The notes beneath the pieces are model-generated. The model was not told the DNA's origin. It saw only the letters and a list, made by a program, of their open reading frames with translations, and ran no database searches. From Candidatus Dormiibacterota bacterium (GTDB lineage: Bacteria; Chloroflexota; Dormibacteria; Aeolococcales; Bog-877): a DNA stretch of 6,669 nucleotides. The translations under genes were made by a program, and so were the position numbers. Positions 5,628 to 6,669 of this stretch are shown piece by piece; within the stretch, counting starts at the first letter, position 1, and each line of letters starts with the position of its first letter. The stretch is from positions 1-6,669 of the forward strand of contig PKXE01000120.1 in NCBI GenBank assembly GCA_003132265.1, given 5' to 3'.

Positions 5628-6203
5628 TCACTCGTGGTCCGAGACGGTGGCCGCAGTCCTGCCCGCCGCCGGGAGCGGCCTCGGCCGGGGGCCCGGCACA
5701 CCAGCGCGCGGGGCCTGCCCGGGCTGCAGCTTGACCCGGGGCAGCCACGCGTCCGGGCGCTCTAGGAGATGGTGGACCACTGCCGGGAGCTGACCCGAGC
5801 AGATGTCGGCGACACTGACCTCGTCGAGCACGTCCCGGATGCCCACGCGGACCGCCACCCAGACGTCCCTGAGGGGGGCGGTATGGCCGGTGTACGCCAG
5901 CTCATCCGCCCGGTAGTCTCCGACGCGCACCAGGGGCCCGCCGTTGGCGACCCGGATGATGTCGCCGACCGAGATGAGGGCCGGGTCGCGTGCCAGCCCG
6001 AAGCCGCCTGCGGCCCCCCGGTGGCTGTTGACGATGCCGTCGCGTTTCAACTCCGCCAGGATGTTGTGGAGGAACTTGAGCGGGATGTCCTGGATGCTGG
6101 AGATGTGCTCGGCGGTGACCGGGCGGCGCCCCCCCTCCGCGGCGAGCTCGATCACCGCCCTGACGGCGTAGTCAGCCTTGGCTGAGACTCTCATCGCTGC
6201 CAT
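5628..6203 (-). CDS. Rrf2-family transcriptional regulator, cysteine-poor
   Basis: This 191-residue DNA-binding regulator belongs to the Rrf2 family (IscR, NsrR, CymR, RsrR). Residues 4-90 carry the winged helix-turn-helix: MRVSAKADYAVRAVIELA, then TAEHISSIQDIPLKFLHNIL as the recognition region, the wing HRGAAGGFGLARDPA, and ISVGDIIRVANGGP. The dimerisation helix follows at about 108-130 (APLRDVWVAVRVGIRDVLDEVS). Iron-sulfur members use three cysteines in the region after the wing; this protein has only one, C135 in VADICSGQLP, so a cluster of the IscR/NsrR kind is unlikely. Family members are usually about 140-165 residues. Here an extra Pro/Arg/Ala-rich tail runs from about 152 to 191. The start is ATG 6203 or, equally possible, ATG 6194 (MRVSAK); neither has a strong ribosome binding site. 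It diverges from the CsbD-like gene across a 224-bp gap. Confidence 0.9.
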   Translation of the reverse strand: MAAMRVSAKADYAVRAVIELAAEGGRRPVTAEHISSIQDIPLKFLHNILAELKRDGIVNSHRGAAGGFGLARDPALISVGDIIRVANGGPLVRVGDYRADELAYTGHTAPLRDVWVAVRVGIRDVLDEVSVADICSGQLPAVVHHLLERPDAWLPRVKLQPGQAPRAGVPGPRPRPLPAAGRTAATVSDHE

Positions 6204-6286
6204 TGTGAGGGCCGGGCGAGCGCGACCCGAGCGCCCGCAGCTGGCCCGGACCCAGGGGGCGCGCGGCTGGCGCGCTCCGTGTTGTC

Positions 6287-6333
6287 AGCCAATTCAGATC
6301 ACCGGTCCAGCGCCCGGTACAGCTGATTTGGCC
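6287..6333. promoter_or_regulatory. Inverted repeat between rrf2-type gene and csbD-like gene
   Basis: AGCCAATTCAG (6287-6297) and CTGATTTGGCC (6323-6333) are inverted copies matching at 9 of 11 positions, with centres about 36 bp apart. They are AT-richer than the surroundings and lie midway in the divergent gap. They are candidate operator half-sites for the Rrf2 regulator, which could repress itself and the CsbD-like gene. Rrf2 proteins commonly bind AT-rich dyads, but the wide spacing is not the typical compact dyad, so two separate sites are also possible. Confidence 0.3.
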
Positions 6334-6427
6334 AGGAGCTGGATTACGCGTTCCTGGATGCGTCGCTGGAGGAGTGGTGCTAGCTTCGGGAAGAGATCCG
6401 CCAGTTCGGTGTTCGCGAGGAGCCAAC

Positions 6428-6628
6428 ATGCCGGGACGTGCAGACGAGGCGAAGGGTGCGGTCAAGAAGACCGTCGGCAAGGTCGTCGGAAATCGGAAGC
6501 TGGCCAACGAGGGGCGTGCTCAACAAACGTCTGGGAAGGCCAAGCGCAAGGTCGGGGACGCCAAGGAGCGGCTGAAGGGTGCCGTGAAGGGGGTCAAGGA
6601 GTCCGTCTCCCGCGACTCTCGCGACTGA
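6428..6628 (+). CDS. CsbD-like general stress protein
   Basis: This small 66-residue, strongly basic, Lys/Gly/Ala-rich protein of the CsbD family is predicted to be largely helical or disordered. It matches the family throughout: GRADEAKGAVKKTVGKVVGN (3-22), then KLANEGRAQQTSGKAKRKVGD, a near repeat of the first half, and KERLKGAVKG. Family members are induced in general stress (SigB regulon in Bacillus subtilis); the molecular role is unknown. The frame is open back to 6374, but ATG 6428 is the right start: GAGGAG at 6417-6422 sits 5 bases upstream, and homology begins at this methionine. A TAGCTT at 6381-6386 preceded by TGC could be an extended -10, without a matching -35. There is no clear SigB-type promoter. 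The neighbouring divergent Rrf2 gene is a possible regulator. Confidence 0.88.
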   Translation: MPGRADEAKGAVKKTVGKVVGNRKLANEGRAQQTSGKAKRKVGDAKERLKGAVKGVKESVSRDSRD

Positions 6629-6649
6629 GGCCGCGGCTGGGGTGCGGCC
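6629..6649 (+). terminator. Hairpin directly after the csbD-like gene
   Basis: GGCCGC (6629-6634) pairs with GCGGCC (6644-6649) around a 9-base loop, starting at the base after the TGA stop. No U-tract follows within the visible sequence. It is probably a hairpin-type terminator for the CsbD-like transcript. Confidence 0.4.
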
Positions 6650-6669
6650 GGCCGTCAAGTAAAGCCCGC

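Noticed and set aside
5769..6185. Plus-strand open frame opposite the Rrf2 gene
   Set aside because: Antisense to a protein with full Rrf2 domain match; Asp/Ala-rich shadow composition.
6330..6383. Short coding-like tail GQELDYAFLDASLEEWC before a TAG, upstream of the csbD-like gene
   Set aside because: A stop lies just upstream in the same frame and no start codon is present; too short to tell from chance.

Overview
The window is strongly GC-rich throughout. Its genes use GC-ending codons, overlap by ATGA at two junctions, and mostly lack strong Shine-Dalgarno sites. The families present (a CGNR/ABATE regulator, a DrrAB-type ABC exporter, an Rrf2 regulator and a CsbD-like protein) fit a chromosomal segment of a high-GC bacterium, most likely an actinomycete or an uncultured relative. 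This placement is inference; there is no rRNA or other marker gene. I see no transposase, integrase, CRISPR array, tRNA or rRNA.

Layout. (1) 1-302 has no convincing gene, but holds two hairpins. (2) 303-473, minus strand: a 56-residue charged, helical small protein of unknown function, with an ideal ribosome binding site. (3) A 54-bp divergent promoter region separates it from 528-1235 (+), a regulator of the ABATE/CGNR zinc-finger family. That gene overlaps by ATGA with 1232-2227 (+), an HMG-CoA lyase with every catalytic residue in place. (4) 2228-2456 has no intact gene. It contains a possible decayed 3' gene end on the minus strand. (5) 2457-about 3314, minus strand: a YihY/BrkB-family integral membrane protein. 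(6) A roughly 200-bp divergent region with direct and inverted repeats leads into a two-gene exporter operon on the plus strand. It consists of an ABC ATPase (ending 4410) and an ABC-2 permease (4407-5558), overlapping by ATGA. (7) A perfect 9-bp-stem hairpin separates this operon from a convergent Rrf2-family regulator (5628-6203, minus). (8) A 224-bp divergent region with an inverted repeat separates the regulator from a CsbD-like stress protein gene (6428-6628, +), which is followed by another hairpin.

How they work together. The CGNR regulator and the HMG-CoA lyase are probably cotranscribed and translationally coupled. This suggests control of, or by, acyl-CoA/leucine-type catabolism, although no other leucine-pathway gene is visible. 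The ATPase and permease form one export pump of unknown substrate. The Rrf2 regulator lacks the three-cysteine iron-sulfur cluster site. It may control itself and the divergent CsbD gene through the shared intergenic repeat.

Most of the window is ordinary chromosomal content. I do not see a clear new multi-gene system. The points most worth a second look are the unannotatable start of the ABC ATPase (a possible AUU start), the small gene at 303-473, the regulator-lyase coupling, and the cysteine-poor, tail-extended Rrf2 protein.
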